Assembly (NCBI RefSeq): GCF_000024465.1
Contig: NC_014010.1
Location: forward strand, 124,001-188,000
DNA: 64,000 nucleotides
Direction: 5' to 3'
From: Candidatus Puniceispirillum marinum IMCC1322
GTDB lineage: Bacteria > Pseudomonadota > Alphaproteobacteria > Puniceispirillales > Puniceispirillaceae
The notes beneath the pieces were generated by a model. The model did not search any database. It was not told the origin of the DNA and saw only the letters and a program-made list of their open reading frames with translations. The translations under genes and the position numbers were made by a program. Positions 48,303 to 57,370 of the stretch are shown here, piece by piece. Position 1 is the stretch's first letter. Every line of letters starts with the position of its first letter.

Positions 48303-49454
48303 ATGAGTCAGTCCGGTAAATCAGATATGCCCGCATTGTCCCCCATTGAAGATGTTATTGCCGATGCCAAACAAGGCAAGCTTTTCATCCTGATTGACGA
48401 TGAAGATCGTGAGAATGAGGGCGATCTGTGTGTTGTGGGTGAATGGGTGACCCCGGAAAATATTAATTTTATGGCAAAGTATGGGCGCGGACTCATCTGT
48501 TTGGCTTTGCCACGCGAAAGAACGGATGCGCTGGGTCTTGGCATGATGGAGCGACGCAATGAATCGCGGCATCAGACAGCGTTTACAGTTTCGATTGAAG
48601 CGCGGGAAGGCGTTACAACAGGTATTTCAGCTGCGGATCGTGCCCATACGATTCGTACAGCTATCGACCCGCAACGAAGTGAAAAAGACATCACCACGCC
48701 AGGACATATTTTTCCGCTTATTGGCCGCGATGGTGGAACGCTTGTTCGGGCAGGGCATACCGAAGCTGTTATCGATATCGCACGGGCAGCTGGATCGGAA
48801 AATCCATCAGGTGTTATTTGTGAAATTATGAAAGATGATGGCGAAATGGCACGTCTTAATGATCTGCTACCTTTTGCCAAAAAACATGATTTAAAAATTG
48901 GCACTATTGCCGATTTAATTGCGTGGCGTCGCATGAATGAAACGTTGATTCAAAGGTCAGTGGAAACGGACTTCGCCTCACAGACAAGCGGCTCATGGCG
49001 GATGATTATCTATGTAAATACGATCTCGGATGTTGAGCATATAGCTCTTGTGAAAGGTGATATTTCCGGAGATGACCCTATTCTGGTGAGAATGCATGCC
49101 CTTGACTTGATGTCTGATGTGCTTGACGAGGCGTCTCCTTTCCGGAATGGCCGTGAGTTGCAAACAGCTATGCGTGTGATTGAGAATAATGGGCGCGGCA
49201 TTATTGTTGTGCTTCGTGAATCGTCAAATGCTAGCCTGTCATCAATGGTAAGCCAGCGGGTGATGCAAGATGCCAATAGCGGTGATAATCCGGGACATGA
49301 TTTGCGTGAATATGGAGTAGGTGCGCAAATTCTTGGTGATCTTGGCGTTTCAAAAATGGTGCTGTTATCAAATTCCAAGCCAAATGTTATCAGCCTGGAT
49401 GGATACGATCTGGAGATTGTTGACTGGAAGCCGTTGAATGGAGAAGGGCAGTAA
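48303..49454 (+). CDS. ribB: DHBP synthase with degenerate GTP cyclohydrolase II-like domain
   Basis: 383 residues. The N-terminal half is 3,4-dihydroxy-2-butanone 4-phosphate synthase: [11 protein letters not shown] and [14 protein letters not shown] carry the metal-site residues. The C-terminal half aligns with GTP cyclohydrolase II in position but lacks the zinc cysteines (normally C-LTGD...C-D-C); the corresponding region reads [14 protein letters not shown] without any cysteine. It therefore resembles the RibBX type, and GTP cyclohydrolase activity is not expected from it. Overlaps ribH by one base. Confidence 0.9.
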   Translation: MSQSGKSDMPALSPIEDVIADAKQGKLFILIDDEDRENEGDLCVVGEWVTPENINFMAKYGRGLICLALPRERTDALGLGMMERRNESRHQTAFTVSIEAREGVTTGISAADRAHTIRTAIDPQRSEKDITTPGHIFPLIGRDGGTLVRAGHTEAVIDIARAAGSENPSGVICEIMKDDGEMARLNDLLPFAKKHDLKIGTIADLIAWRRMNETLIQRSVETDFASQTSGSWRMIIYVNTISDVEHIALVKGDISGDDPILVRMHALDLMSDVLDEASPFRNGRELQTAMRVIENNGRGIIVVLRESSNASLSSMVSQRVMQDANSGDNPGHDLREYGVGAQILGDLGVSKMVLLSNSKPNVISLDGYDLEIVDWKPLNGEGQ

Positions 49455-49885
49455 TGTCAGGACATTTTCTAATTGTTGAAGCGCGCTTTTATGGAGCGCT
49501 CGCTGATGCTCAGAAGGCAGGTGCCATAGCCGCCCTTGATGACCAAGGCGCAACGCACGAAACCATTTCTGTGCCGGGTGCGCTTGAAATTCCGGCAGCG
49601 ATTGCCTTTTACGCATCCAGCGACAAGCGCTTTGACGGTTATGTTGCACTAGGCTGTGTTATTCGAGGAGAAACAAGCCATTATGACACTGTTTGCAATG
49701 AGTCGGCGCGCGGACTTATGGATTTGGCGCTGGCAGAAAATCTAGCCATTGGTAACGGTATCATCACGGTTGAAGATGAAGATCAAGCATGGGCACGTGC
49801 TGATAAAAGTCGTAAAGACAAGGGTGGTGATGCTGCACGCGCGGCTCTGGCTATGGCAAAACTGAAACAAGATGTAGGTATCTGA
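49454..49885 (+). CDS. ribH: 6,7-dimethyl-8-ribityllumazine synthase
   Basis: Penultimate step of riboflavin synthesis, forming capsids or pentamers. 143 residues with [28 protein letters not shown] (catalytic histidine region) and [17 protein letters not shown]. Overlaps the preceding stop by one base; GAGAAGGG serves as ribosome-binding site. Confidence 0.96.
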   Translation: MSGHFLIVEARFYGALADAQKAGAIAALDDQGATHETISVPGALEIPAAIAFYASSDKRFDGYVALGCVIRGETSHYDTVCNESARGLMDLALAENLAIGNGIITVEDEDQAWARADKSRKDKGGDAARAALAMAKLKQDVGI

Positions 49886-49889
49886 TCAT

Positions 49890-50372
49890 ATGGCAAAAGA
49901 AAATGCTGAACTGAAACCTGTTCCTGTTCGCCGGCGATCTGCATCGCGTGTGTCTTCGATACAGATATTATATCAATCACAGATTACTGATCGCGCCTCG
50001 GTTGATTTTGCACCGGATTATCTGACGCATTATGCGCCGGATGTGTCAAAATCCTTTCGGGTTAAAGATCTTGATCACGAGCATCTGAATGCCCTTTATA
50101 CAGGCGTTGAAAAAGAGATGGTGCTATTAGATGAGGATATTGCCGATTCTTTGGCAAGTGGATGGAGTATTAAACGTCTGCCATTGATTGAGCTGACTTT
50201 GTTACGATGCGGGGCTTATGAGTTACGTTTCATGCCGCATATACCAGCGCGTGCTGTGGTTAGTGAATATGCGGCTATCAGCGATGCCTGTGGCTGCGAA
50301 GTTGCGTTTGTGAACGCAGTTCTAGACCGTTTATCGCGTATCGTGCGGACGGTTGAGATGGGTACAGCTTAA
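49890..50372 (+). CDS. nusB: transcription antitermination protein NusB
   Basis: Binds boxA RNA with S10 during rRNA antitermination. 160 residues, all-helical; VSSIQILYQSQ at the N-terminus and VVSEYAAISDACGCEVAFVN followed by LDRLSR near the C-terminus match the family. The pairing ribH-nusB with a four-base gap is standard. Convergent with bamE. Confidence 0.94.
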   Translation: MAKENAELKPVPVRRRSASRVSSIQILYQSQITDRASVDFAPDYLTHYAPDVSKSFRVKDLDHEHLNALYTGVEKEMVLLDEDIADSLASGWSIKRLPLIELTLLRCGAYELRFMPHIPARAVVSEYAAISDACGCEVAFVNAVLDRLSRIVRTVEMGTA

Positions 50373-50383
50373 CGTTTGGGAGT

Positions 50384-50857
50384 CTATTCTTCGGTTGCGC
50401 GACGTCGCTTAAGATTCTTGAACACCTGATCAATCACACCATATGTGTTGCCAGGTGTTGGCGTCTTTTCATCAATATGGGCGATCGATATGCCTGAATC
50501 TTCGTCAAGTACGTCAACAGCGCGGACAATATCATTTTTATCTACCGTAAACATAACCACAGTGCGGGATGTTGTTTGATTCAAACCAGCAACAGGTTCT
50601 TCCATTATCTGAGAAACATAGTAGGTTTTGCCAGACCCGAAAGCACCATCAAAGCTAGGTTTTCCGAGAATGAAAATCAAATCGGATTTCGTGCTTTTGC
50701 CAAGTTCAATCTTTGCCAGTTCGGCTTCATCAATGTTATGTCCATGAGAACTGATGCGCGACTCACATCCAATAGTGCTCAGCATTACGATGCTCAATAG
50801 GCTTAAAGAAGAAAGTGCGCGCAAAACTGTCATGGGTGCAAATGTTCGTCTGGTCAT
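50384..50857 (-). CDS. bamE: outer membrane assembly lipoprotein BamE (SmpA/OmlA)
   Basis: Accessory subunit of the BAM complex. 157 residues from ATG 50857, supported by AGGA upstream. A hydrophobic signal segment ends at LSTIGC; the lipobox is imperfect at -3 (Thr) but the cysteine is well placed. SmpA/OmlA domain at about residues 45-120, with IELGKSTKSDLIFILGKPSF and TYYVSQIMEEP. Divergent from the bc1 chaperone gene, as in many alphaproteobacteria. Confidence 0.88.
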   Translation of the reverse strand: MTRRTFAPMTVLRALSSLSLLSIVMLSTIGCESRISSHGHNIDEAELAKIELGKSTKSDLIFILGKPSFDGAFGSGKTYYVSQIMEEPVAGLNQTTSRTVVMFTVDKNDIVRAVDVLDEDSGISIAHIDEKTPTPGNTYGVIDQVFKNLKRRRATEE

Positions 50858-50924
50858 AGCCACGTTCCTAGGATATAGACATGCATAGTCATATAGATAG
50901 CCAACATAACGAGATGTTTGTAAA

Positions 50925-51479
50925 ATGAACAGTAAAGAAAATGGATGGCTGAAACAAATGCTTGGGTTTGGCAGGAAAAAACAGGAAACGATTGCTGAAA
51001 TCCTGTATGCGCAAGCCATTACCATAGCCAGAGCACCCAAGCTATACATTGATTATGGTGTGACGGATGATGTTGACGGTCGTTTTGACGCCTTGTGTCT
51101 GGTTGTGATGCTGGTTATGCGCCGACTTAAAGACATAGAGGGCGGTAAGGACATCAGTCAGGATCTTTTCGATTCGATGTTTGCTGATATGGATTTATCG
51201 TTGCGCGAAATGGGCGCAGGTGACATTGGCGTGTCAAAACGTGTACGTGTCATGGCCGAAGGTTTTATGGGGCGGTTGGAAAATTACGCATTAGCCCTTG
51301 ATACAGGGGATGATGACATGCTTGCTTCGGCATTGGCGCGAAACCTTCTGCGTACCCCAGAAGCGGTGGATCAGGTGGCACAAAGCGGTCTGGTTGATTT
51401 CGTGCGAACCCTAGCGCAAAAAATTGATACTGTGTCTGCACAAGATATGCTTGCAGGTCAGATGCATATTGAGCTCTAG
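50925..51479 (+). CDS. ubiquinol-cytochrome c chaperone (CBP3-like)
   Basis: Assembly factor for cytochrome bc1. 184 residues, mostly helical; recognisable segments are YAQAITIARAPKLYIDYGV, DGRFDALCLVVMLVMRRL, and the FADMDLSLREMGAGDIGVSK core motif. The last is diagnostic of the family. Followed after 95 bp by the DUF177 gene. Confidence 0.92.
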   Translation: MNSKENGWLKQMLGFGRKKQETIAEILYAQAITIARAPKLYIDYGVTDDVDGRFDALCLVVMLVMRRLKDIEGGKDISQDLFDSMFADMDLSLREMGAGDIGVSKRVRVMAEGFMGRLENYALALDTGDDDMLASALARNLLRTPEAVDQVAQSGLVDFVRTLAQKIDTVSAQDMLAGQMHIEL

Positions 51480-51574
51480 ATCAGACAGTTTCTATTGGAT
51501 AACAGCTTAGGTGCTATATAATAGCTGGATATGGCGTTTGTCGTCATAATGTGATTGCCTGATAGCCTTAACGA

Positions 51575-52099
51575 ATGGTTTTTGAAATGCCGGTTTTTTC
51601 TCTATCTGCTGAGCTTGCCGCTGAAACTATCAAGCCGGACGCTACCTATCGATGCAAAATCATTCCTTCAGAAGATGAAATTGATATGTTGTTGGCGCGC
51701 TTTGATTATATTGCTGTCAATGATCTTGTAGCCGAGTTGCAAATCCGCAAAGTGGCGCGTGATTGCTGGGATATTCAGGGCAGGTTAACCGCCGATGTGG
51801 TGCAAAGCTGTGTCGTAACTGGTGAGCCATTAGCGGAAAGTGTAGATTTTACGTTAGAAGAACGTTATGTTCGCTTAATTGACGATACAACGTCAGTCGA
51901 AGTTGATTTAGACGGAGTGGAACCGCTAAAAAACGGCTTTATTGATTTAGGCGAAATGGTGATGCAGTCGCTAGCGTTAGCTGTCACAGCATGGCCGCGC
52001 GCAACCGGTGCGGCTGAATATACCGAGCCTGAGCCGGTAAAGAGTGATCACCCATTTGCTGGATTGGCAGCTATGAAACAGCCAACCAACAAAAATTGA
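51575..52099 (+). CDS. yceD: DUF177/YceD-family protein
   Basis: About 170-174 residues depending on ATG 51575 or 51587. The family motif is a cysteine followed by a T-x-E-P turn, seen as QSCVVTGEPLAESVDFTLEE, and LGEMVMQSLALAV near the C-terminus. Role possibly in 23S rRNA maturation or ribosome assembly; in many bacteria it precedes rpmF, but here plsX follows directly without the L32 gene. Confidence 0.88.
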   Translation: MVFEMPVFSLSAELAAETIKPDATYRCKIIPSEDEIDMLLARFDYIAVNDLVAELQIRKVARDCWDIQGRLTADVVQSCVVTGEPLAESVDFTLEERYVRLIDDTTSVEVDLDGVEPLKNGFIDLGEMVMQSLALAVTAWPRATGAAEYTEPEPVKSDHPFAGLAAMKQPTNKN

Positions 52100-52120
52100 C
52101 CAAGTAACCTGGAGAGCAGT

Positions 52121-53167
52121 CTGTCCAAGAACATTAAAATAGCACTGGACGCCATGGGCGGCGATAACGCGCCCGAGATTGTCATCAATGGTGCTGAACT
52201 CATCAAACAACGATTGCCGCATATTGACCTCGTTTTTGTGGGCGATGAAACCCAGATCCGTGGATTTTTGGCACAGACAAAACATCTGGCTAATGCAGAG
52301 GTTCTGCATGCTGTTGATGCGGTATCACCAGATGATACCGCCTCGCAAGCTGTACGCAGGGGTAAAACGACATCAATGTGGCAGGCTATTGCCGAAGTTG
52401 CAGATGGCCGCGCTGACGCTGTTGTCTCGGCAGGTAATACAGGCGCTCTAATGGCGATGTCGAAATTACAATTTCGGACAATGCCCGGCGTTACTAGGCC
52501 AGCTATTGCCGGGTTGTTGCCGTCGGAAAAAGATATTGTCTGCATGCTTGATTTGGGCGCAAACCTTGAAGTTGATGAAGAAAACATGGTGCAATTTGCC
52601 CTTATGGGACAGGCTTTCTATCATAGCTTGACCGAAAAAGAGCGTCCGGTTGTTGGCTTGCTGAATGTGGGTGAGGAAGAACAAAAGGGGCATGAATATT
52701 TGCGTCTGGCATCACAGCAACTATCCGACCCCGATCTTGGCGTGAATTATTATGGTTTCATCGAAGGATCCGATCTTGTTAAAGGGGAAGTCGATGTTGT
52801 CGTTGCCGACGGGTTTTCGGGTAATATTGCCTTGAAAACAGCTGAAGGCGTGGCGCGGTTGTTATCATCATTTTTGCGTCGCAGTTTTACCTCAAGCATA
52901 TTGTCAAGGCTGGGCTATCTACTTGCACGCTCTTCGATGAAAGAATTACGCAGAAAAATGGATCCGCGGCGTTATAATGGTGCGGTGTTTCTTGGTTTGA
53001 ACGGCATTGCTGTAAAATCACATGGCGGAACCGATGCGCTAGGCTTTTCAAATGCTATCGATGTAGCGGCAAATTTGGTCGATCACGGGTTTATACCGGA
53101 TGTAAGCAACGCCATTGAAAAAGCTGCACTTATACGAGAAAAAAGGAAACTATCTGATGTCGAATAA
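52121..53167 (+). CDS. plsX: phosphate acyltransferase PlsX, probable CTG start
   Basis: Makes acyl-phosphate from acyl-ACP for phosphatidic acid synthesis. The conserved N-terminus IALDAMGGDNAPE is encoded from 52139 on, so the ATG at 52154 starts too late and would remove the first strand. Between the yceD stop (52097-52099) and that point, the only start-like codons in frame are CTG at 52109 and CTG at 52121; GGAGAG at 52111-52116 favours 52121. The resulting protein is 348 residues. Later motifs SAGNTGALMAMSK and FSGNIALKTAEG are intact. Confidence 0.88.
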   Translation: MSKNIKIALDAMGGDNAPEIVINGAELIKQRLPHIDLVFVGDETQIRGFLAQTKHLANAEVLHAVDAVSPDDTASQAVRRGKTTSMWQAIAEVADGRADAVVSAGNTGALMAMSKLQFRTMPGVTRPAIAGLLPSEKDIVCMLDLGANLEVDEENMVQFALMGQAFYHSLTEKERPVVGLLNVGEEEQKGHEYLRLASQQLSDPDLGVNYYGFIEGSDLVKGEVDVVVADGFSGNIALKTAEGVARLLSSFLRRSFTSSILSRLGYLLARSSMKELRRKMDPRRYNGAVFLGLNGIAVKSHGGTDALGFSNAIDVAANLVDHGFIPDVSNAIEKAALIREKRKLSDVE

Positions 53168-54140
53168 GTCTGTTTTAATGACATCTGTTGGCTCGTATTT
53201 GCCCGAAAAGGTAGTTTCAAACAAAGAACTTTCAACTTATGTCGATACAAGTGACGAATGGATTCGCCGTCGAACAGGCATCACACAGCGTCATGTCGTT
53301 GGCGAGAATGAGAAGACATCCGATCTTGCCCGCAAAGCCAGCCAAGAAGCGTTGGAACATGCTGGTTTAACAGGTGCTGATATTGATTTGATCATTGTTG
53401 CCACATCTACGCCGGATGATACCTTTCCGTCAAACGCCACCAAGCTACAATATCAAATTGGTGCCACCACTGCGATCGCGTTCGATATTCAGGCGGTTTG
53501 TGCAGGCTTTATCTATGCCTTGGATGTTGCCGATGCGATGTTACAATCTGGTCGTGGTAAACGTGCCCTTGTTGTTGGTGCCGAAAGCTTTTCAAAAATT
53601 CTCGATTGGAAAGACCGATCAACCTGTGTGCTGTTTGGCGATGGCGCCGGTGCTGTTGTTCTTGAGATAGAGTCCGACGTTGGGGATTTTGGTATCAAAT
53701 CGTCGATACTTCATGCAGATGGAAACTATCGCGATATCCTTTATGTTGATGGTGGGCCGTCCAGTACAAATGATGTGGGCCATGTGCGCATGGAGGGCAA
53801 GGAAGTTTTCCGTCATGCGGTTGAAAAGCTGTCAGCAGTTATGGATGAAGTGCTGGAAGCCGCCAATATGACCGCAGCTGATGTTGACTGGCTGGTGCCG
53901 CATCAGGCAAATATTCGTATTATTGACAGTATGCAGCGTAAGATGAAACTGCCTCAAGATCGCGTTGTCCGTACCGTTGACCGGCATGCAAATACATCGG
54001 CTGCCTCAATACCTTTGGCTTTGGCAGACGCTGTTCGGGATGGACGAATCAAGAACGGACATGTGCTGGCACTTGAAGCCATAGGTGGCGGCCTCGTGTG
54101 GGGTGCCGCTCTGGTGAAGTATGGTCGGCCGCAACAATAA
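53157..54140 (+). CDS. fabH: beta-ketoacyl-ACP synthase III
   Basis: Initiates fatty-acid elongation by condensing acetyl-CoA with malonyl-ACP. 327 residues from ATG 53157, which lies inside the plsX end and has AAAGGAAA upstream. Catalytic triad: Cys115 in QAVCAGFIYAL, His in PHQANIRI, and Asn in RHANTSAASIPLAL. Overlaps plsX by 11 bases. Confidence 0.96.
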   Translation: MSNKSVLMTSVGSYLPEKVVSNKELSTYVDTSDEWIRRRTGITQRHVVGENEKTSDLARKASQEALEHAGLTGADIDLIIVATSTPDDTFPSNATKLQYQIGATTAIAFDIQAVCAGFIYALDVADAMLQSGRGKRALVVGAESFSKILDWKDRSTCVLFGDGAGAVVLEIESDVGDFGIKSSILHADGNYRDILYVDGGPSSTNDVGHVRMEGKEVFRHAVEKLSAVMDEVLEAANMTAADVDWLVPHQANIRIIDSMQRKMKLPQDRVVRTVDRHANTSAASIPLALADAVRDGRIKNGHVLALEAIGGGLVWGAALVKYGRPQQ

Positions 54141-54269
54141 ATAAATTTTTGCTATCTTTTTAGTGCAATGGTAAGATTTCTTTGATTAAATATTCCATAG
54201 TTTTAGAAACTAGTTGTAAAATTCATTTGTTGAATTGACCCTCATGTGGAAAGAAAGTAGCTTTTTGTA

Positions 54270-54563
54270 ATGTCAAAGACCCTAACACGCGCTGATCTTA
54301 CCGAAGCTGTTTACCGTAGCGTCGGACTCTCAAGAAACGAATCCTCCGATCTGGTGGAAGCTGTGATTGAAGAAATATGTTCTTGCCTAGAATCAAATGA
54401 AGAAGTCAAACTTTCTTCCTTTGGGACATTCTCGGTTCAATCAAAGACTGAGCGTGTTGGCCGCAATCCAAAAACAGGTGTTGAGGCCGTGATCACACCG
54501 CGGCGGGTTTTGTCGTTCAAGCCGTCACATATTCTGAAGAATCGTGTTGATGCATCGCAATGA
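54270..54563 (+). CDS. ihfA: integration host factor alpha subunit
   Basis: Sequence-specific DNA-bending protein. 97 residues; [20 protein letters not shown] and [20 protein letters not shown], with the beta-arm proline region, fit IHF alpha. Placement between fabH and a MerR-type gene is typical of alphaproteobacteria and separates it from the HU at 14573. Overlaps the next gene by four bases. IHF also commonly assists tyrosine recombinases such as the one downstream. Confidence 0.93.
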   Translation: MSKTLTRADLTEAVYRSVGLSRNESSDLVEAVIEEICSCLESNEEVKLSSFGTFSVQSKTERVGRNPKTGVEAVITPRRVLSFKPSHILKNRVDASQ

Positions 54564-54934
54564 CGGGTAAGGCTGACGACGCATTCCGGACAATTTCCGA
54601 AGTTTCCAAAATGCTGGACATCCCAGCTCATGTGTTGCGTTTCTGGGAAACAAAATTCAGCAGTCTTCGCCCGCTCAAAAGAAGCGGGGGGCGCCGCTAT
54701 TACCGCCCAACCGATGTGGCCTTGTTAGAGCGCATCCGTGATTTACTGTATAAAGACGGGTTTACAATCAAGGGCGCGCAAAAATTTATGCGTAGCAAAA
54801 CTGAATTGCCACATGATCTTGATAGTGTGATTAGTCAGGCTAGTGATGCTGACAATGATCTGGCCGCTGCGCTGGCACTTTTGCAAGAAGCCAGAAGCGA
54901 TATTGCCAGACTGAAATTGGCGTTCGCCTCTTAA
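54560..54934 (+). CDS. MerR-family transcriptional regulator
   Basis: 124 residues. N-terminal winged helix at about 10-80 with [39 protein letters not shown] and [11 protein letters not shown]. The C-terminal part is a short helical, probably coiled-coil, dimerisation segment. There is no effector domain and no metal-binding cysteine. Always near ihfA in this group as far as I recall; target unknown. Last core gene before tRNA-Pro. Confidence 0.9.
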   Translation: MTGKADDAFRTISEVSKMLDIPAHVLRFWETKFSSLRPLKRSGGRRYYRPTDVALLERIRDLLYKDGFTIKGAQKFMRSKTELPHDLDSVISQASDADNDLAAALALLQEARSDIARLKLAFAS

Positions 54935-55033
54935 ATTTTTTCACTGTGAATTTTGGTTTATGTGCGGCGCCTTGGTGTCGATGAAAACAGCGTTGCGCTG
55001 ACACCTTGCCATGGTTATAAGAAGATCATGGTC

Positions 55034-55110
55034 CGGAGCGTAGCGCAGCCTGGTAGCGCACTATACTGGGGGTGTAGGGGTCGTGGGTTCGAATCCCGCC
55101 GCTCCGACCA
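55034..55110 (+). tRNA. tRNA-Pro (anticodon GGG), probable island attachment gene
   Basis: 77 nt. Acceptor CGGAGCG pairs perfectly with CGCTCCG; anticodon stem CTATA/TGTAG encloses CTGGGGG with anticodon GGG; T-loop TTCGAAT present and CCA encoded. An integrase gene begins 170 bp downstream on the same strand, the usual layout when the 3' end of a tRNA is the attachment site. No second copy of the tRNA 3' end was seen before the window edge. Confidence 0.95.
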
Positions 55111-55212
55111 TTTCAAACCTCATTAAATACCAATAAAACAAAGACATACAGGCGTTTTTTTGTTTTATCTTGTTTATATTAATATCATCTAATATGGTTA
55201 TAATATCGATAA

Positions 55213-55233
55213 AGTGTAGACATAGTGTAGACA
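55213..55233. repeat. two 10-bp direct repeats upstream of the integrase
   Basis: AGTGTAGACA at 55213-55222 and again at 55224-55233, exactly 11 bp apart (one helical turn). Position between the attachment tRNA and the integrase start fits arm-type recombinase sites or an AlpA/excisionase operator. A run of nine C follows at 55247-55255. Confidence 0.5.
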
Positions 55234-55279
55234 CGGGAGGGCTGTACCCCCCCCCATTTTGATATTTGACCGGAGCCTG

Positions 55280-56437
55280 ATGAAACAAAAGTTAACAGCA
55301 TCTGTAATAAGTAAGCTCAGTTGCCCTAACAATAAGGCGCAGATCAAGTTCTTTGACACCGAGGTTACCGGTTTGGCGGTTCGTATTACGCGAAATGGTG
55401 CCAAGACCTTTATTTTTGAACGGCGTCCAAAAGGTACCAGCGTCGCACGGCAGGAAAAAATTGGTCGCTGTAGTGATTTCAGCATTGAGCAAGCGCGAAG
55501 TATTGCTAGACAAAAAGCGGTCGATTTTGAAGATCCTGATTATTTGCAAAAGGTCTTTGAGACGAAAACGCGGCTAACCTTCAAAGATGCCTATGAACAA
55601 TATGTCTCGGTTCGCATGTCAGCGTTGGCGCAAACTACGCGCGAGAAGCAAATTGGATTGTTTCAGCGTGAAGTTCTGCCCACTATGGCGGATATACCTT
55701 TGGAGTCATTTGTAAGGAAGCATTTGTCGAGCATTACACTGCCGATCCAGCAAAGTGGCCGTCAAGGTACAGCATCTGATGTTTGGAAATCCGTCTCTGC
55801 GTTTCTGACGTGGTGTGTGAAGCAGGGATATCTCAGCATAAATCCAGTACTTGGTGCCACGCCTGAATTTCAGGTGGCAAAACGCGAACGAAAACTGACC
55901 TTGGACGAATTGGCTTCAGTATGGCGTGCGGCTGAAGCACTAACACCTGTAAGATGTTCCGCGGTCAGGCTGCTATTACTCCTTCCCTTTCGAAAAACCG
56001 AATTTACGCGTTCTGTTTGGGATGAGTTTGATGGGGAAATGATGAATATTCCGAGTGAAAGAACAAAGTCAAAACGCGCTATTTCTCTTTATTTGACTGA
56101 TTTTGCCAAGAAACAACTGCCATTACGCCGTAATGACAGTAACCTAATCTTCACTACCAATGGGCAAGTTCCTACTAGGCTTGATGACAAGCTCCTGAAA
56201 CGCTTGATCAAGCTTGCAGATGTTGAGCCATTCGGTTGGCATGACAATCGGCGCACTTTTTCTACAAACTTGAATGATCTTGCTGGAGCAGACTATTTGG
56301 CCATTGAAGCATGTCTGAACCATCAGGTTGAGGCGCAGAGGGGAGTCAGTGGTGTTTATAATCGAGCTACTTATGCGGAGAGGATGCAAGCTGTTCTGCA
56401 ACAATGGTCTGATAAGGTAGAGGCAGCAGTTGACTAG
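55280..56437 (+). CDS. int: P4-type tyrosine recombinase (island integrase)
   Basis: 385 residues from ATG 55280, with GGAG five bases upstream. N-terminal arm-binding DUF4102-like domain (TEVTGLAVRITRNGAKTFIFE, in pieces TGLAVRITRNG and KTFIFE), core-binding domain about 100-190, catalytic domain thereafter. The catalytic residues all appear present: Arg in LPFRKTEF, Lys in RTKSKRAI, His-x-x-Arg in WHDNRRTF, His in CLNHQ, and the nucleophile Tyr in GVYNRATYAE. It should therefore be active. It catalyses integration next to tRNA-Pro. First gene of the island. Confidence 0.93.
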   Translation: MKQKLTASVISKLSCPNNKAQIKFFDTEVTGLAVRITRNGAKTFIFERRPKGTSVARQEKIGRCSDFSIEQARSIARQKAVDFEDPDYLQKVFETKTRLTFKDAYEQYVSVRMSALAQTTREKQIGLFQREVLPTMADIPLESFVRKHLSSITLPIQQSGRQGTASDVWKSVSAFLTWCVKQGYLSINPVLGATPEFQVAKRERKLTLDELASVWRAAEALTPVRCSAVRLLLLLPFRKTEFTRSVWDEFDGEMMNIPSERTKSKRAISLYLTDFAKKQLPLRRNDSNLIFTTNGQVPTRLDDKLLKRLIKLADVEPFGWHDNRRTFSTNLNDLAGADYLAIEACLNHQVEAQRGVSGVYNRATYAERMQAVLQQWSDKVEAAVD

Positions 56438-56465
56438 TAAACCGTATTTGGATGAAAGCAATAAT

Positions 56466-57059
56466 ATGTCTGAAAATAAAACTATTGAATTGATTGATAA
56501 ATGGGAACGATTTTTGGAACGTCAGAACATTGCTGATGCATACTATAGTTTTTTAGATACAGGAAAATTATCACCACTGGCAAAGTTATGCATAGCTTCG
56601 CCTGAAAATTCTGCTTGGTTAATGAAAGCCATAGAAATGCTTGAAGATAATCGCGGATATCCTTGGGTAATAAAACAGCAAATTACTAAATTGGGTCACA
56701 AAGAGTCAGATAGTTCAAATCCAAATGGACGGCCTCCAGACTTAGATGAAATAGTAGACTCTCGTTTAATTTTTATAAAAGTAGCTATAGAAAAATATGA
56801 AAACTTGTTCCTTTGGGGTGGTCATAAAAAAGTTACTAAGAAGATGTTGATTGATAAAATCTGGGGAGAAGAAGAACTCCCTAAAATTGTGCCTCTTAAT
56901 CCTAGCCTTTCGGCTAAATATGATCTTTTGGCGAGGGCTAGATGCCATCAACCAAAAGATTGTGATGAGCTCGAAAAAGCTCATATAATTTTAATGGATA
57001 ATGATAGGGACTATATGGAAGCTTTAGCAGCATCTGAGTTTTTGAAACTTTCCAATTAA
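56466..57059 (+). CDS. hypothetical island protein
   Basis: 197 residues from ATG 56466; an alternative TTG at 56430 overlaps the integrase stop. Soluble, helical, with charged ends; no signal or membrane segments. A polar linker SSNPNGRPPDLDE divides two halves; the second has WGGHKKVTKKMLIDKIWGEE. I cannot assign a family. The DNA is clearly more A/T-rich than the integrase and the core genes, which suggests separate acquisition. Its place directly after the integrase could mean regulatory, recombination or defence function; none can be shown. Confidence 0.6.
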   Translation: MSENKTIELIDKWERFLERQNIADAYYSFLDTGKLSPLAKLCIASPENSAWLMKAIEMLEDNRGYPWVIKQQITKLGHKESDSSNPNGRPPDLDEIVDSRLIFIKVAIEKYENLFLWGGHKKVTKKMLIDKIWGEEELPKIVPLNPSLSAKYDLLARARCHQPKDCDELEKAHIILMDNDRDYMEALAASEFLKLSN

Positions 57060-57133
57060 CTCCTACTTTAACTAATTTTATTGGAAATCCAGATGTATCA
57101 ATTTGGTGTCTCAAAACGCAATTGGAGATACTA

Positions 57134-57370
57134 ATGATACAGTTACTTACCAGAAAGAACGCCGCCGCATATCTTAAAACTAAAGGTATACGGTCATCTC
57201 AAGCCACTCTAGCCCGCCTCGCAATGGGAGGTAATGGCCCCCAATACGCCCTGATTGGCCGTACAGCCTATTACAAGCCTGAATGGCTTGATGTGTGGCT
57301 AGAGGGAGAACTTGTGCCCCACAGCCATTCTATGGCGCATATGACGGCACAGAACGGGGAGGGCGCGTAA
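57134..57370 (+). CDS. AlpA/excisionase-like helix-turn-helix protein
   Basis: 78 residues from ATG 57134 with GGAG six bases upstream. LLTRKNAAAYLKTKGIR followed by SQATLARLAMGGNGP and YYKPEWLDVWLEGE has the layout of the winged-helix AlpA/HTH_17 family: helix, recognition helix, wing, and a Trp near the end. Such proteins regulate integrase genes or act in excision. Its stop overlaps the replication-protein start (TAATG). Confidence 0.72.
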   Translation: MIQLLTRKNAAAYLKTKGIRSSQATLARLAMGGNGPQYALIGRTAYYKPEWLDVWLEGELVPHSHSMAHMTAQNGEGA

